Part shown: positions 19,801 through 29,634 of the stretch, piece by piece
How the letters are laid out: every line of letters starts with the position of its first letter
Position numbering within the stretch: position 1 is the first letter of the stretch
Origin: Phycisphaerales bacterium
Lineage (GTDB): Bacteria; Planctomycetota; Phycisphaerae; Phycisphaerales; SM1A02
Assembly: GCA_022446965.1 (NCBI GenBank)
Contig: JAKVBV010000016.1
Location: forward strand, 1 to 53,149
Length of the DNA stretch: 53,149 bases
Reading direction: 5' to 3'
Translations under genes and position numbers: made by a program
Notes under the pieces: model-generated
Told to the model about the DNA's origin: nothing
Database searches by the model: none
The model's input: only the letters and a program-made list of their open reading frames with translations

Positions 19801-20122
19801 GGACGCAATGAACGGCCCCATGGGTGATGCGATGCGACCAGAGGCCTTCGCCGCGTGGGAGACGGACACACTCGAGGTGCTCATGGAACTCACGTTGGTT
19901 GCAGACGGCAGAGAACACCGTCTCGATCGGTTGGTGTTGGGCCACAAGGATGGCGAGGTGGTGCGGGCGTGCGTGCAGGACTTCAAGAGTGGCATTCGTG
20001 ATGCTGAACTCGCCCAGGCCACCTATCAGGATCAACTGGACCGGTACGTGGACATTGTGGCCGCCACATGGGAGCTCTCCGAAGCCGCGGTTGACGCCCA
20101 GTTGCTCCTTATTGACGCCTGA
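16892..20122 (+). CDS. addA: AddA/RecB-like UvrD-family helicase-nuclease
   Basis: 1076 residues from the ATG that overlaps the addB stop. Superfamily 1A helicase motifs appear in order: Walker A TANAGCGKTFSLANRV (residues about 8-24), FTRKAAGEI (Ia), LDEFQDTS (motif II, about 378), VVGDIKQSIYGWRGG (III, about 414), KSWRSAKPIMDFV (IV), MTVFGAKGLEFDEVVLP (V, about 729) and LSTLYVALTRARRATHV (VI, about 804). The C-terminus carries a PD-(D/E)XK nuclease: HECLADVEW, LDRLVLGHKDG and VQDFKSGIRD near 1010-1036. With the AddB-like subunit this should be an ATP-driven end-resection enzyme with two nuclease sites. Whether it responds to a Chi-like site cannot be told from sequence. Confidence 0.9.
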   Translation: MTSPRTMITANAGCGKTFSLANRVIGWMIERWRETGDIGADGIVAATFTRKAAGEILHRILAHLAESVLDQDKLDEFQASMGLASPATQLECSAVLDMLIGSLHVMQVDTLDALFGRIGRACPGLLDLPAGWQICSDDAAARLRRLAIDDLLEACSQDDLQAIVHAAEEGVLKGKAHDGITDALWETKLLKLWISTMGTPVRAAWEWLLMQPADAIAPGARRLSDAEHAQAVEAFRTAELPLNKSGQPNGSWVNARAGKLAKIEAGEPLTMLDGAFSMRLWDGQIFSKAVGTEEILAAGRAMVAHDKAVLVEQAQAQMRGWLMLVGTAATTLLARKQESGLFQFSDIASRLAASAFFGSMTASDLQYKLDMSIRDLALDEFQDTSATQFNVLRPVVDEILAGKGAHDGDRKLLVVGDIKQSIYGWRGGTPGLLQELAEVGGDNIEQIALQKSWRSAKPIMDFVNRVFDGIAGNGALGSLDRTPVDSSAFTDAGLPDATTGSGPVGEALSRWPWSTHFTAKEDMPGAVVVHGLTALEEEQTALDRAVQATVDIVQERIAHCESIGVLVFKNDHGAAIAAALREAGIDASQEGAAAISSMPAIRLVLRVLHLAVHPGDRKAGFVVSHSALAPWLGLSPLESIPTDRQAPALQGAAATVRRKVLDQGLANVMQEMSDHLHDQCDAPNARALGHVVRLAQSWDDNGIRSLTAFADHVRQTKLGSSSGGQVRVMTVFGAKGLEFDEVVLPVMEDTLVSSKKSLLVLTDGPAGKLLGVSPSVNKELRWAVPVLEGIAQQSLASQIADRLSTLYVALTRARRATHVLLAVDRGSKGEWKPADRRCTPSTILRSAIDEIDQALERIPLDAQGPVECWVMEQGDWREAQRKVPPAPPPVHRPLPMEAPPPLAEEPPVTVEVRAGKPRREGIALHECLADVEWADSAQSVDFSAAFDRAARQMGRPIGATQRAALSRRVQDAMNGPMGDAMRPEAFAAWETDTLEVLMELTLVADGREHRLDRLVLGHKDGEVVRACVQDFKSGIRDAELAQATYQDQLDRYVDIVAATWELSEAAVDAQLLLIDA

Positions 20123-20126
20123 ACCG

Positions 20127-20132
20127 TACGAT
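20127..20132 (+). promoter_or_regulatory. Candidate -10 (TACGAT) for the 2-hydroxyacid dehydrogenase gene
   Basis: TACGAT ends 10 nt before the ATG at 20143, with no Shine-Dalgarno in between, which fits a leaderless or near-leaderless start. TTGCTC lies 19 nt upstream of it as a weak -35 candidate. Confidence 0.4.
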
Positions 20133-20142
20133 TCCAGATCGC

Positions 20143-22409
<2,267 letters not shown>

Positions 22410-22443
22410 TCAGGCCACTCTCGGACACATTGGCGGGCTGCTC

Positions 22444-22596
22444 GTGATCGAGATCGACGGTCAGGTGGTGGTCTCGCCCCGTATCAGGTCAGCCATCGGC
22501 AGGCAAGCCATGCTCACCCTGCACGCGCACAACAAGGATCTGCTTGATCGGTTCGTGCAATCCAACGGTGGCAGGCCATTGGCAGAGCTTGACTGA
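22444..22596 (+). CDS. Possible 50-residue protein, SecD-P1-like in wording
   Basis: Reading from the GTG at 22444 gives about 50 residues: VIEIDGQVVVSPRIRSAIGR followed by QAMLTLHAHNKDLLDRFVQS and NGGRPLAELD. The frame stays open back into eno. The DGxVxxSPRIRSxI phrase resembles the periplasmic head of SecD, so it may be a relic of such a gene or a small independent domain. A weak GGCGGG precedes the GTG. Its TGA abuts the oppB stop to form TGATCA, the same arrangement found at two sure convergent gene pairs in this window, which slightly favours a real coding end. The start is uncertain. Confidence 0.4.
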   Translation: MIEIDGQVVVSPRIRSAIGRQAMLTLHAHNKDLLDRFVQSNGGRPLAELD

Positions 22597-23562
22597 TCAC
22601 GTCCCGCGGGCCGTCCGGACCCGTGGGTCGAGCCAGGCGTAGAGCACGTCAACCAGTAGATTCATCAGCACAAGCAGCGTGGCGTACACCAACACCACGC
22701 CCATGATCATGGTGAGGTCCTTGCCGAGCACGGCATCGACGAAGTGCATGCCCAGCCCCGGAATGGCGAACACCTTTTCGATCACGAACGATCCCGTCAT
22801 TGCGGCGGCTGTCGCTGGACCGAGGTAACTCACCACCGGCAAGAGTGCATTGGGCAGCACGTGTCGCAGGACGACGGTGCGATCAGGCAGACCCTTGGCT
22901 CGTGCGGTGCGCACATGATCCGACTGCATCGTGTCGATCACGCCGGTGCGGGTGAGTCGGGCGATGTAGGCGGCAAAGGGCAGCGATAGCGCCGTGGCAG
23001 GCAACACGATGTGACTGAACGATCCCCATCCGCCTACGGGGAAGAGCCCGGTCCAAACACCGCCGGCGAGCAACAACACGGTGCCCACCACGAACGCGGG
23101 AATGCTCACGCCGATCACACTGAGTGTGTGGGTGACCAGATCCAGGTGGGTTCCCGGCCGCAATCCGCCGATCACACCAGCGATCACACCCAGCACGATG
23201 GCCAAGGCGATCGCCGCTAGGCCGACGGTCATCGACACGGGCAGTTGACCGGCGAGGATTTCGTTCACACTCCAGTTCTCGTGCCGCAGGCTGGGGCCGA
23301 AGTTGAACACCGGACCATCGCGATCACCAGCGATCCACGCAACGCCAGTGGCCTGGTCGAGATAGGACCAATAGAACGTCCACGGATCGTCGAGGTTGTA
23401 CCGGGATTCCATCGCCGCCTGCACTTCCACCGGCGGACGCCGGCCCTCACTCTTCTCCAATGGTGATCCGGGAATGAGCCAGGCCAACACGAATGTCAGC
23501 GTGTAGACCGCAAGCAACACCAGCGGCAACTGGGCCAGGCGCCAGAGCACGAGGCGGATCAT
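22597..23562 (-). CDS. Peptide/nickel-type ABC transporter permease (DppB/OppB family)
   Basis: 321 residues with six likely membrane segments. The first is at residues 7-30 (LAQLPLVLLAVYTLTFVLAWLIPGSP), followed by the long periplasmic loop typical of DppB/OppB. The binding-protein-dependent transport core follows, with the EAA-type loop read as TMQSDHVRTARAKGLPDRTV and RHVLPNALLPVVSYLGP. The start overlaps the stop of the substrate-binding protein gene by 4 bp, so the two are translationally coupled. No OppC permease or OppD/OppF ATPase gene follows; enolase lies next on the opposite strand. Partner subunits must be encoded elsewhere if the transporter is active. Confidence 0.92.
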   Translation of the reverse strand: MIRLVLWRLAQLPLVLLAVYTLTFVLAWLIPGSPLEKSEGRRPPVEVQAAMESRYNLDDPWTFYWSYLDQATGVAWIAGDRDGPVFNFGPSLRHENWSVNEILAGQLPVSMTVGLAAIALAIVLGVIAGVIGGLRPGTHLDLVTHTLSVIGVSIPAFVVGTVLLLAGGVWTGLFPVGGWGSFSHIVLPATALSLPFAAYIARLTRTGVIDTMQSDHVRTARAKGLPDRTVVLRHVLPNALLPVVSYLGPATAAAMTGSFVIEKVFAIPGLGMHFVDAVLGKDLTMIMGVVLVYATLLVLMNLLVDVLYAWLDPRVRTARGT

Positions 23563-25376
23563 GGCCCTTCCTCCCGCGGCCGCACTTCATGCAGGTATTG
23601 CACGAGTCGGGGATGGGCGGTCATGCCGTCAAACCGACCTGGATCGAACATCGTGACTTCGACCACCTGACAGATGGGCAGCAGTGGCACTTCATGTTCC
23701 ATCAACACCTGCTCGGCGAGTGTGAGTTTCGCCATGCGATCCGCGGGATCCGTGGCGATGTCCGCGGCGTGCATGGCAGCATCAAATTGGTCGCTGCGCA
23801 GCCCCGAGTCGTTGTTACCGTTGGTGCTGCGGCACATGTTGAGAAAGGTGGTCGGGTCTCCCCAGTCGCCGTACCAGCGTCCTCGAGCCACCATGAAGTT
23901 GCCTGCCCGGCGATCGGCGCCAAAGAACTTGGAATCCTGCCCCACGAGCTGCGCATCCACACCGAGTGATCGCTTCCATTGGTCTCGCAGCGCAGCAGCC
24001 ATGCGGCGGAAGCGAGCACTCGACGTGGTGTAGAGCAGATCCACAGTGGGGAACGGGCGGCCATCGGCGTCTTCCCGCACACCATCGGCATCACGGTCGA
24101 TCCAGCCGGCTTGGGTGAGCAGGGCATCGGCCTGCTCGACGTCGTAGCCCAACCCCGCAGGTGGTGTGTAGCCAGGAATCGACTCGGCCGGCGTGAATGC
24201 ACCCGTCACCGGCTCTGCAAGCCGTGTGACGTGATCCACGATGGCTTGCTTGTCAGTGGCCAAGGCGAAGGCCTGTCGTACACGAGGGTCTGCGAAGGGA
24301 TTGATGCGACCATCGGGCAGCGTGGGTCGACAGTTGAATAGGAAGTAATCGGTGCCAAATGCAGGACGGGCATGCACGTCGTCACGTGTGCCTTGAGCGC
24401 GCTCCGTGAGCAGGTCAGTACGGCAATCAGCGCTCACACCGGTGAGCCAGTCCACCTCGCCTGAGGCGAAGGCCAGAAGCGCCGTGTTGGGGTCGGGGTA
24501 TGACCGCACCAAGACCGACTGGGGCATGTCACCATTGGCGCCGTGGTACTCGGGATTGGCGGCCAGACGAATGTCACGGCGGTATCGCCAGTGCGTCAGT
24601 ACGTAGGGACCGTTACTCACCCATGTGTCTGGGCGAGCCCAGAGCGGGCTCTGTTCGAGGCGGCCGGTGTCGGGATCGATGTTCACGAAGTCACGATCAG
24701 GCCAGGGGGGCGGTTCCACGGTGTGCCAGCCGTCACTGGTGTCGATCGAATCGGGCCACCCTTCCACGGTGGGGCGATGTACCGGCAGTAGCGGGGCGAA
24801 GGCGAGTTGGTCCGCAAGCCAGGGCACGGGCCGTTCCAGCTCGATGCGGAGCGTGTGGTCGTCCTGGGCCACCAACGCCACCATCGTGTCGAAGGCGTCG
24901 TCGATGGCGTCGGGATCAGGTGGTGTCGCGCCGGCGAGTTGATCGCTGCGCCACTGCCAGAAGGCCTTTGCCCCTTTCACCGGGAAGAGCAGGTTGGAGT
25001 AATCCGCGGCGGTGTCGGGCAGGAGCAAGCGTCGCCATGACCAACGCACGTCGTGGGCCGTGACAGGATCGTCGTTGCTCCAACGGGCATCCGGCCGCAG
25101 ATGGAATGTCCACACCAGGCCGTCATCCGATGTGTCCCAGGATGATGCCAGCGCGCCGCGCATCGAGAAGTCGTTGGTGTTCCAGGCGGTGAGACCTTCG
25201 AACAACCCATAGCCCAGCCGCATGTCCGCCAGCCAGCTCATGCGCTGCGGGTCGAGCGTGAACACCTCGTTCTCACTGGCGAAGACAAAGTCCGCCGGTG
25301 GTGCCGGATCGTCGAATTCATGCAGCACGATCAGTACTAGCACGAGAAGCAGCAATGGGATCAGCAAGCGAATCAT
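23559..25376 (-). CDS. Extracellular solute-binding protein, family 5 (oligopeptide type)
   Basis: 605 residues. An N-terminal hydrophobic segment (LLIPLLLLVLVLIVL) acts as signal or anchor; I see no lipobox. SBP_bac_5 features follow: ENEVFTLDPQRMSW, GYGLFEGLTAWN, the typical DGLVWTFHLRPDARWSN, VSNGPYVLTHWRYRRDI and RQAFALATDKQAIVDHV. The family captures oligopeptides, or other small ligands such as nickel, outside the membrane and delivers them to the permease. The gene is coupled to the DppB/OppB-type permease gene downstream. TAGCAT lies on this strand about 36 nt upstream. The closest N-terminal style is OppA. Confidence 0.9.
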   Translation of the reverse strand: MIRLLIPLLLLVLVLIVLHEFDDPAPPADFVFASENEVFTLDPQRMSWLADMRLGYGLFEGLTAWNTNDFSMRGALASSWDTSDDGLVWTFHLRPDARWSNDDPVTAHDVRWSWRRLLLPDTAADYSNLLFPVKGAKAFWQWRSDQLAGATPPDPDAIDDAFDTMVALVAQDDHTLRIELERPVPWLADQLAFAPLLPVHRPTVEGWPDSIDTSDGWHTVEPPPWPDRDFVNIDPDTGRLEQSPLWARPDTWVSNGPYVLTHWRYRRDIRLAANPEYHGANGDMPQSVLVRSYPDPNTALLAFASGEVDWLTGVSADCRTDLLTERAQGTRDDVHARPAFGTDYFLFNCRPTLPDGRINPFADPRVRQAFALATDKQAIVDHVTRLAEPVTGAFTPAESIPGYTPPAGLGYDVEQADALLTQAGWIDRDADGVREDADGRPFPTVDLLYTTSSARFRRMAAALRDQWKRSLGVDAQLVGQDSKFFGADRRAGNFMVARGRWYGDWGDPTTFLNMCRSTNGNNDSGLRSDQFDAAMHAADIATDPADRMAKLTLAEQVLMEHEVPLLPICQVVEVTMFDPGRFDGMTAHPRLVQYLHEVRPREEGP

Positions 25377-25438
25377 GGACAGCTGCCCACCGAATGGGCG
25401 GACGATGAGAACATGCTACGAGTGTTGCCCGGGTCGGG

Positions 25439-26476
25439 TCAGCCGCGGTGTGCGGCCCAGCGGCGGGCAGCTGTCTCAACCGGGCGACGATTGCCATCGA
25501 GGACAGCCTTGCTCAGCTGTGCATCGGTGGGATCACTCTGGGTGAGGATGGTCAGCAGCAGTTCGCTTTCATCGAGGAAACGGGCTGCGGCGGCCAGAGA
25601 TCGCGGGTCTTGTCGGATGGAGTCCCACGACTGCAGGATGGCATCGTGGCCGCGAGCGAGCACTGGCACCACCGCATCGGCGATGGCCGTGCGCGTGTCG
25701 TCGTCGCCGGCGGTGAGCAGTGTGGACTGCAATTCAGTGGTGGCGATGGGCAGCGTCTGCACGAATTGGGCCTGCCCGGAGGCGATGTCCTGCAGGGTGT
25801 CGGCCATGGCTTGTGCAAGTTGTTCGATCGCGGCGTCTCGCACGGCGTTCTGGCTGGCGTCCTGGCCACGCTGGTTGGCCATGGCGTTGGCCATCGAGAG
25901 GATCATGCGTCGGCGGACGGCCCAATCGGGCTCTTCACAACAGGCGATGGCCAGTGATCGAAGTGCTCTGGTCGTGCGGCGCTCAGATACGGTCGGCATG
26001 GCGGTCAGGGTGCCAACGCCACCTGCAGCCCACACGCGGACGGCCATGCGTGGTTCGTCCTTGGGGTCGATGCGGTCGGTGAGCATCTTCACGGCGCCGT
26101 CAGTGCCGAGCGTTCCGGCAACTTGTGCGGCCATCACCGCGGCCGAGAGATTGTCACCGGCCATCAACGCACGCAGATGGGGTTCGAGGAGGGCGGTGTA
26201 CTGTTCACGGAACAGCGGCGACACACGTCGTGTACGTGACTGCAATTCGCCAACCAGCTTGGTGCGGGCTTGCACGGCATCGGCGGGCACATCGGAGGCC
26301 AGTCGCGGCGCTTCGCGATCGATATAGGCCTTGATCGAGGCGAGGTCGGCCTGCGAGAGCGACGATGCGCTCACGTAGCGACTCAGATTCGGTGGCGCGA
26401 TGGGCCCCGACTGTGCCATCGCGGGGGCGGTGACGAGCAGGGCGGCAAGGACGACGGCTGAATTGATCAATCGCAT
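25439..26476 (-). CDS. Exported alpha-helical (HEAT-like) protein of unknown function
   Basis: 345 residues from the ATG at 26476, preceded by GGAAGGGGG about 13 nt upstream. The signal peptide is clear (RLINSAVVLAALLVTAPAMAQ). The rest is almost all alpha-helical with alanine-rich segments of about 35-40 residues (AAVMAAQVAGTLGTDGAVKM, AVRVWAAGGVGTLTAM, RRRMILSMANAMANQ), reminiscent of HEAT repeats. I do not recognise the family. It lies 62 bp upstream of the binding-protein gene on the same strand and diverges from the TPR gene. Confidence 0.75.
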   Translation of the reverse strand: MRLINSAVVLAALLVTAPAMAQSGPIAPPNLSRYVSASSLSQADLASIKAYIDREAPRLASDVPADAVQARTKLVGELQSRTRRVSPLFREQYTALLEPHLRALMAGDNLSAAVMAAQVAGTLGTDGAVKMLTDRIDPKDEPRMAVRVWAAGGVGTLTAMPTVSERRTTRALRSLAIACCEEPDWAVRRRMILSMANAMANQRGQDASQNAVRDAAIEQLAQAMADTLQDIASGQAQFVQTLPIATTELQSTLLTAGDDDTRTAIADAVVPVLARGHDAILQSWDSIRQDPRSLAAAARFLDESELLLTILTQSDPTDAQLSKAVLDGNRRPVETAARRWAAHRG

Positions 26477-26575
26477 GGGTGAAACACCCCCTTCCGAGGG
26501 GGCCAAGGCCGATGACGGTACCAGTGCAGACAATGCACTGTCAACGGCTCAATGGCCTCAAGCCCCTTTGGAGCG

Positions 26576-26581
26576 TACCAT
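26576..26581 (+). promoter_or_regulatory. Candidate -10 (TACCAT) for the TPR gene
   Basis: GCGTACCAT ends 11 nt before the ATG at 26593, and no Shine-Dalgarno lies in that gap. This spacing helps choose 26593 over the upstream in-frame ATGs. Confidence 0.4.
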
Positions 26582-26592
26582 CACGCACACTG

Positions 26593-29040
26593 ATGGCCGC
26601 ATTTTCTGGAATCGGGTTCGTGTTGGCTGGTGTGCTCTGTGCTGGGGGGATCGCGCCCGATCCGCCTGAGGCTGACGGTGCGGCGCCAACACCCGCCGCA
26701 CTTCGCCTGTCCGATGCACTCGTTCGGTACGCCCGCTTCGTGCTGACCACCGATCCACTGCCTGTGGAAGGGTGGGCGGCCGCCCGCAATCTGCTCACTG
26801 AAGCGGGTCAATTCAATCCAGATCAGCCCTCGGCCTGGCGGATGTTGATGGACATCGCACTGGAGCAGCAGGATGACGACCTGCTCCAACTGTCCCTGCA
26901 ACATCTCGTGCGATTGGATCCACAAGACTCCGCCGCCCGCCTGCACCGACTGCTTGTCGCCCTCGACGGCCACCAGACGGTGGACGGTCAAAACGCCATG
27001 CTCGAGCGGCTGCTCGCACCAGACCGGATCGACGCGATCGGAACGGATGTCGGGTCGGCATTGGCCTTGCACCTGAGCACGCTGCATCGCCAGCAGGGCG
27101 ATGACGAGGCTGCACAGGCGTGGCTCGATCGGGCTGCGGCGCTCAATCCATCCCATGCCGCTGTCATCGCCATGCAGGTGGGGCGCGCTCATGAAGATGC
27201 ACAGCAGTGGGCCGAACATCTTGCTTCATTGCTGAAGGCCAATCCGGCCGATGCCGACACGGCGCTGCGACTTGGATTGCTGATGCTCGAGCACGGTAAT
27301 CCCGCACAGGCGGTGCGATTCCTGAGCATGTCTCGCGATCTCACGCTCGCGACTGGCCAGGACGCCGGTGTCGAGCTCGATGCCGATCTGATGATGGCGA
27401 TGGTGCTCGCCGGCGACCTCGAGGCCGCTGATGCACTCATGGAGGATCGCCGCGAAGCGTTGGACCGAATGTTCCAGCAGATCGCCGAGCAAGACTCTAG
27501 TTCAGCTCGGTCACCAATCGAAACTGCTCGATTGCAGGCGCCACTTCCCCCGAAGTTCGCAGCCGCCGCGCTGTTGCTTGCCGAAGCCCACGGCCGAGAC
27601 CTCGTTGCTGCCGGCGATGCGCTGATCGAGGGTGCCAAGTGGAATGACCTGACGCTCAAGGAGACTGGGCAGCCTGAAGGCGTTCGGGCCCGCCCACTCC
27701 GCATGGCGGTACGGCTCGCCATGGCGCACAACCTCTCCCAATCTCAATTGGGCGAGTTGGCACAGATGCTCGCCGATCTGAATCAGCCTCTGGATGCTGA
27801 AGACGAACTAATGGCCGCAGCCACAGCGTTGAGTGAAGGTCGGAGTGAAGAAGCAATCGCCGCCTGGCAGAGCATGGTGGATGTGGAGCCCACGGCCGGT
27901 TTGGCCCTGGCCAGTGCGTTGGCGGCGCAGCGTGAACGCCGTGCCGCCGCGCTTGAACTGGTCGGGGTCGTGCAGCGCCATCGCGGCACGATCATCGGTG
28001 CGCTGGCAGCGGTTCGTCTCGCAGACCTGTTGAACGTGAACGTGCTCCCATTGGATGACAATGCCCGGGCGTTGGACACGATTGCTACATCGATCGCTCC
28101 GGTCTGGACCAGGTTCGGCAATGAAGCATCGTTGGCGGTCACGCTTCGATTGGCGCCGCAGCGACGAGTGGTGCAGTTGTTCGATCCACTCATTGTCAAT
28201 GTGGAAGTACGCAATCACCTCGATGTGCCCGCAGCGATCGGGCCGCAAGGCCCGTTTCAGAATCTGGTGGCGATCGAAGCTGACGTACAGCGTCCGTATC
28301 AGGCCACCATTCCGCCCTCATATGTCGTGATGGACATCGGGCGGCGGCTGTATCTGCAGCCCAATGAACTCCTCTCCGTTTCACTGAATCTGAGGGAGTA
28401 CTGGATCGGGCGAGTTGCCGACACGGGCGCGTTGGTGGGCGCCACGATCGAACTCAGTGCCGTGCTCAATCCTCGAATTGCGACAGCACCAGCATCTGGT
28501 GTGGGCATTCCGGTGCCTGGGACGCTGGGGATGATCGCCGAATCAGGTTTGATTCAAGTGCAAGGCCGGCGAGTGATGCCTGATGAGGTCGACAGTGCCA
28601 TCGAGGCCATGTTGGCCAACGAGACCGATGAATCGGTCAAGACGATGGCTGTGTTGGCCATGCTGCTGGTGGACACGGTTGGCACCGAGTTGCGACCTCC
28701 ACTCGAAGAAGCCCATCGCGAAGCTATCGAGGGTGCATTGGCAGAGAAGTGGCCACGGTTGGGCCGAGCAGAACAGGCGTGGCTCACCAGCGTGCTCCCG
28801 GTATCAAGTGAGTTGGGCGCGTTTGGGGATCTGATCGACGCATCATCAGACCCACTCGTGCAGCAGGTGCAGTTGTTTCAGGTGTTGCACGGACTCAAGC
28901 CCGAACAAGTCCTTGATGACCCACGCTTGATTCGCGCGATGCGAAGTTCAGACCAGATGCTGTACGACACGGCCTCGTTCATCGAGTACGTGGGCATGTT
29001 GTCAGCGCAGTATCAATTCGAGGCTGAGCAGGGACGCTGA
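26593..29040 (+). CDS. Exported tetratricopeptide-repeat protein
   Basis: About 815 residues from 26593. In-frame ATGs at 26479, 26512 and 26533 give longer forms, but those lead segments do not look protein-like and a -10-like hexamer sits just before 26593. A hydrophobic signal (GIGFVLAGVLCAGGIA) starts the protein. Residues about 30-290 contain TPR-like helices (AWRMLMDIALEQQDDDLLQL, AQAWLDRAAALNPSHAAVIA, DTALRLGLLMLEHGNPAQAV). The C-terminal part has a beta-rich segment (RRVVQLFDPLIVNVEVRNHL) and more helices. Probably a periplasmic or membrane-anchored scaffold; partner unknown. Its TGA abuts the pyrE stop in a shared TGATCA. Confidence 0.8.
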   Translation: MAAFSGIGFVLAGVLCAGGIAPDPPEADGAAPTPAALRLSDALVRYARFVLTTDPLPVEGWAAARNLLTEAGQFNPDQPSAWRMLMDIALEQQDDDLLQLSLQHLVRLDPQDSAARLHRLLVALDGHQTVDGQNAMLERLLAPDRIDAIGTDVGSALALHLSTLHRQQGDDEAAQAWLDRAAALNPSHAAVIAMQVGRAHEDAQQWAEHLASLLKANPADADTALRLGLLMLEHGNPAQAVRFLSMSRDLTLATGQDAGVELDADLMMAMVLAGDLEAADALMEDRREALDRMFQQIAEQDSSSARSPIETARLQAPLPPKFAAAALLLAEAHGRDLVAAGDALIEGAKWNDLTLKETGQPEGVRARPLRMAVRLAMAHNLSQSQLGELAQMLADLNQPLDAEDELMAAATALSEGRSEEAIAAWQSMVDVEPTAGLALASALAAQRERRAAALELVGVVQRHRGTIIGALAAVRLADLLNVNVLPLDDNARALDTIATSIAPVWTRFGNEASLAVTLRLAPQRRVVQLFDPLIVNVEVRNHLDVPAAIGPQGPFQNLVAIEADVQRPYQATIPPSYVVMDIGRRLYLQPNELLSVSLNLREYWIGRVADTGALVGATIELSAVLNPRIATAPASGVGIPVPGTLGMIAESGLIQVQGRRVMPDEVDSAIEAMLANETDESVKTMAVLAMLLVDTVGTELRPPLEEAHREAIEGALAEKWPRLGRAEQAWLTSVLPVSSELGAFGDLIDASSDPLVQQVQLFQVLHGLKPEQVLDDPRLIRAMRSSDQMLYDTASFIEYVGMLSAQYQFEAEQGR

Positions 29041-29574
29041 TCAATCTTCGTCGGGATCGATACCCAGATCTCGAACGGTGAACATTGAATCGAATCTGAA
29101 ACCGGCCGCTTCGACTGCTTCGCGTGCGCCCTGCATGCGATCTACGGTCACGAGGATCTGCACAACCTGAGCGCCCGAGGCTTCAAGGTCTCGAGCCGCT
29201 TCGATCGCCTGCCCGCCCGACGTGGCGATGTCTTCCAGCAGCACGACCTTGTCACCTTCTTCCAGCACGCCTTCGAATCGCTGTGCAGTGCCGTAGTCCT
29301 TCTTCTGGTTGCGTACATACAAGCAGGGCTTGTCCGCAGCCATGGCGACGGCCGCCGCGAGTGGCACACCACCCAGTTCTGCCCCGGCCAACCGTGTCGT
29401 GCCCTCTGGCAGCATGGACGTGGCCAGTTCGGCGATGCCGCGGAGGACATCCGGGCGGGTCGTGAATCGGTACTTGTCGATGTACCAGGTGCTCGTGCGG
29501 CCACTTCGCAGTGTGAAGTTGCCTCGCAGCACGCTGGACTCGGCGATCTTGGCAGCCAGTTCGTCGCGTTGCAT
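29041..29574 (-). CDS. pyrE: Orotate phosphoribosyltransferase
   Basis: 177 residues from the ATG at 29574; a TTG at 29583 would add three. The enzyme joins orotate to PRPP to make OMP in pyrimidine synthesis. The PRPP-binding signature VVLLEDIATSGGQAIEAA is intact near residues 109-126. Upstream are GNFTLRSGRTSTWYIDKYRF, the substrate loop AGAELGGVPLAAAVA, and the basic YVRNQKKDYGTAQRFEG flexible loop, all typical of bacterial PyrE. Length fits the family. The gene is convergent with the TPR gene and diverges from gatB across a 60-bp gap that must hold both promoters; gatB has TACCAT at 29602-29607. Confidence 0.95.
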   Translation of the reverse strand: MQRDELAAKIAESSVLRGNFTLRSGRTSTWYIDKYRFTTRPDVLRGIAELATSMLPEGTTRLAGAELGGVPLAAAVAMAADKPCLYVRNQKKDYGTAQRFEGVLEEGDKVVLLEDIATSGGQAIEAARDLEASGAQVVQILVTVDRMQGAREAVEAAGFRFDSMFTVRDLGIDPDED

Positions 29575-29634
29575 GGGCGACAAGGGTACCTACTTGGCGG
29601 CTACCATTCGCCCTCTGCGCAGGACGACTTGCTC

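Noticed and set aside
25413-26327. 304-codon plus-strand open frame
   Set aside because: Antisense shadow of the helical exported protein at 25439-26476; the translation is Ser/Arg/Ala-rich and has no recognisable feature.
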